Below, piece after piece: positions 12,774 through 14,081 of a DNA stretch of 14,081 nt. The position numbers and the translations under genes were made by a program. Every line of letters begins with the position of its first letter. Within the stretch, counting starts at the first letter, position 1. This stretch comes from Ramlibacter sp. (lineage in GTDB: Bacteria; Pseudomonadota; Gammaproteobacteria; Burkholderiales; Burkholderiaceae_C). The stretch is taken from NCBI GenBank assembly GCA_021156245.1, contig JAJNBO010000016.1, forward strand, positions 1 through 14,081. Reading direction: 5' to 3'. The notes beneath the pieces are model-generated. The model saw nothing but the letters and a program-made list of their open reading frames with translations. It was not told where the DNA came from and made no database searches.

Positions 12774-14081
12774 GTGGCCAGGCTGACGGGCGCGCAGGCG
12801 CTGGTGCGCATCCTGCTGGCCGAGCAGGTGCGCTTCGTCTTCGGCATCGTCGGCGGCAAGCTCGCCCCGCTGCTGCACGCCATCCAGGAGCAGCCGGCGC
12901 TGCGCTTCGTCGGCCTGCGGCACGAAGGCGTGGGCCCCATGATGGCCGCGGCCGTGAGCGCCGGCTCGGGCGGCATGGCCGTGGCGCTGGGTGAGATGGG
13001 GCCCGGCGGGCTGAACCTCGTGTCCGGCCTCGGTGTCGCCTTTGCCAACAACCTGCCGCTGCTGGCGATCACCACCAACCAGCATCGTGCCGCCGCCTAT
13101 CCGCACAACGGCATGTTCATGGACCTGGACACCGTGGCCGTGACGAAGCCGATCACCAAGTGGAACGCGATCGTGCACGACGCGCGGCGCATGCCGGAGC
13201 TGGTGCGGCGAGCCTTCCGCGAGGCGCTGTCCGGCCGGCCCGGGCCGGTGCACCTGGACATCCCGCAGGACGTGCTGGCGTCCGCGGTGGACTTTGCCGA
13301 CGACGAGTTCGACCTGCCGCCGCAGCGCTATCGCGCGATCGCACCGCCTCGTCCAGCTGCAAGCGCCGTCCAGGAGGCGACCGCGCTGCTGCGCGCGGCC
13401 AAGCGGCCGTTGATCGTCGCTGGCGGCGGCGTCGTCGCGAGTGGCGCGGCCGGCGCGGTGCGCGAACTCGCACGCCGCCTGCAGGCTCCGGTGCTTCCCA
13501 CCCAGATGGCGCTGGGTGTCGTGCCCAGCGACAGCCCGCACTTCATCGGCCACGGCGGTCTGATCGCCGGCGAAGCTGTGCGCGACGCTTTCGAGCGCGC
13601 GGACGTGATCCTGGCCGTGGGCTGCCGCTGGTCGTCGTGGATGTGGGACGCGCAGGGGCCGTTCGCCCGGCGCAGCCACGCCATGGTCAGCATCAACATC
13701 GATCCGTCGGCCCTCGGCCAACCCGCGCTGCATGCGGTTGCGATGCAGGCCGATGCCAGGCTGGCGCTGCAGGACCTGCTGGATGCATGGGACGGCCGCG
13801 TGGCCACCGGGGTGGAGGCGGGCTGGCTGGAAAGCGTGCGCGCCGTGCGCCGTGGCTACGAGGACAAGCTGGCGACGATGGCCGCGGAGCGCACGGAGGT
13901 GATGCACCCCGCGGCACTGGCGCAGGAGATCGCGCGTGCGCTGCCGGCCGATGCGCTGGCGGTCTACGACGGTGGCCACACCACCTTCTGGAGCAACGAC
14001 TTCACGCCGGTGCGCGAGGTGCGCACGCGTTTCCACGAGCCCGGCATGAGCCACCTGGGCTTCGGCCTGCCCTACGCGCTG
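12774..14081 (+). CDS. ThDP-dependent acetolactate-synthase-like enzyme (3' end outside window)
   Basis: An open frame of 436 codons runs off the window end. It starts at GTG 12774, two bases after the previous stop, with GGAGGAG at 12762-12768 as ribosome binding site. The N-terminal pyrimidine-binding domain has the fold's opening (LTGAQALVRILLAEQVRFVFGI) and the catalytic glutamate Glu51 in GLRHEG, then GPGGLNLVSGLG (82-93) and NNLPLLAITTN. The central domain includes PGPVHLDIPQDVL (about 156-168), AKRPLIVAGGGVV and DVILAVGCRWSSW. The pyrophosphate domain begins ALAVYDGGHTTFWS, and GMSHLGFGLPYAL is the last stretch seen; the GDG...N metal motif should lie just past the end. Relatives include acetolactate synthase, benzoylformate decarboxylase, oxalyl-CoA decarboxylase and sulfoacetaldehyde acetyltransferase. 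In this operon a 2-oxo-acid decarboxylase or carboligase role is plausible; it is probably not a biosynthetic IlvB given the context. Confidence 0.88.
   Translation, partial: MARLTGAQALVRILLAEQVRFVFGIVGGKLAPLLHAIQEQPALRFVGLRHEGVGPMMAAAVSAGSGGMAVALGEMGPGGLNLVSGLGVAFANNLPLLAITTNQHRAAAYPHNGMFMDLDTVAVTKPITKWNAIVHDARRMPELVRRAFREALSGRPGPVHLDIPQDVLASAVDFADDEFDLPPQRYRAIAPPRPAASAVQEATALLRAAKRPLIVAGGGVVASGAAGAVRELARRLQAPVLPTQMALGVVPSDSPHFIGHGGLIAGEAVRDAFERADVILAVGCRWSSWMWDAQGPFARRSHAMVSINIDPSALGQPALHAVAMQADARLALQDLLDAWDGRVATGVEAGWLESVRAVRRGYEDKLATMAAERTEVMHPAALAQEIARALPADALAVYDGGHTTFWSNDFTPVREVRTRFHEPGMSHLGFGLPYAL

Noticed and set aside
12558..14054. Minus-strand open frame opposite the ThDP enzyme
   Set aside because: The plus strand carries an uninterrupted enzyme frame with a catalytic Glu and a good ribosome binding site; the antisense frame has no recognisable features.

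Overview
The window is GC-rich DNA with G/C-ending codons throughout, tight same-strand packing and two Bug/TctC-type periplasmic binding proteins. This fits a betaproteobacterium of the Burkholderiales, perhaps Comamonadaceae-like; that assignment is an inference from gene content and style. I found no rRNA, tRNA, CRISPR array, insertion sequence or integrase.

Left part (1-4055). The window opens inside a large secreted RTX (calcium-binding repeat) protein whose C-terminal end is present. It faces a minus-strand group across a shared bidirectional terminator (about 1182-1207). That group, in transcription order, is a small MASE1-like membrane protein (3617-3048), a short zinc-ribbon protein (2993-2730) and an aldehyde dehydrogenase of the succinate-semialdehyde type (2668-1229). 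A MarR-like winged-helix regulator (3705-4055) is divergent from the membrane protein.

Middle (4036-6432). A LysR regulator (6311-5385) is followed, with an ATGA overlap, by a 450-residue protein of unknown function (5388-4036). This protein carries a PD-(D/E)XK-nuclease-like signature and has a dispersed palindromic repeat (about 4878-4906) read in frame inside it. Its 3' end overlaps the convergent MarR-like gene by 20 bp. The 121-bp gap upstream of the LysR gene holds a clear T-N11-A inverted repeat.

Right part (6433 to the window end). A dense plus-strand operon is divergent from the LysR gene: Bug/TctC binding protein; ACMSD-like amidohydrolase; type I (VOC) extradiol ring-cleavage dioxygenase; FAH-family hydrolase; MhpA-like flavin aromatic hydroxylase; second Bug/TctC binding protein; and a ThDP-dependent acetolactate-synthase-like enzyme cut by the window end. 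Most joints are ATGA overlaps or gaps of a few bases, with one larger gap of 51 bp before the second binding protein. The order suggests uptake of an aromatic acid, ring hydroxylation, meta-cleavage, and processing of the cleavage product by the FAH-family and amidohydrolase enzymes, with a 2-oxo-acid step by the ThDP enzyme. The LysR protein is the probable pathway regulator. The substrate cannot be read from sequence. The set does not match the standard mhp pathway: no MhpC-type alpha/beta hydrolase, MhpE aldolase or MhpF dehydrogenase is visible, and the dioxygenase is of the VOC rather than the LigB type. This operon, with the nuclease-like protein tied to its regulator, is the part most worth following up.
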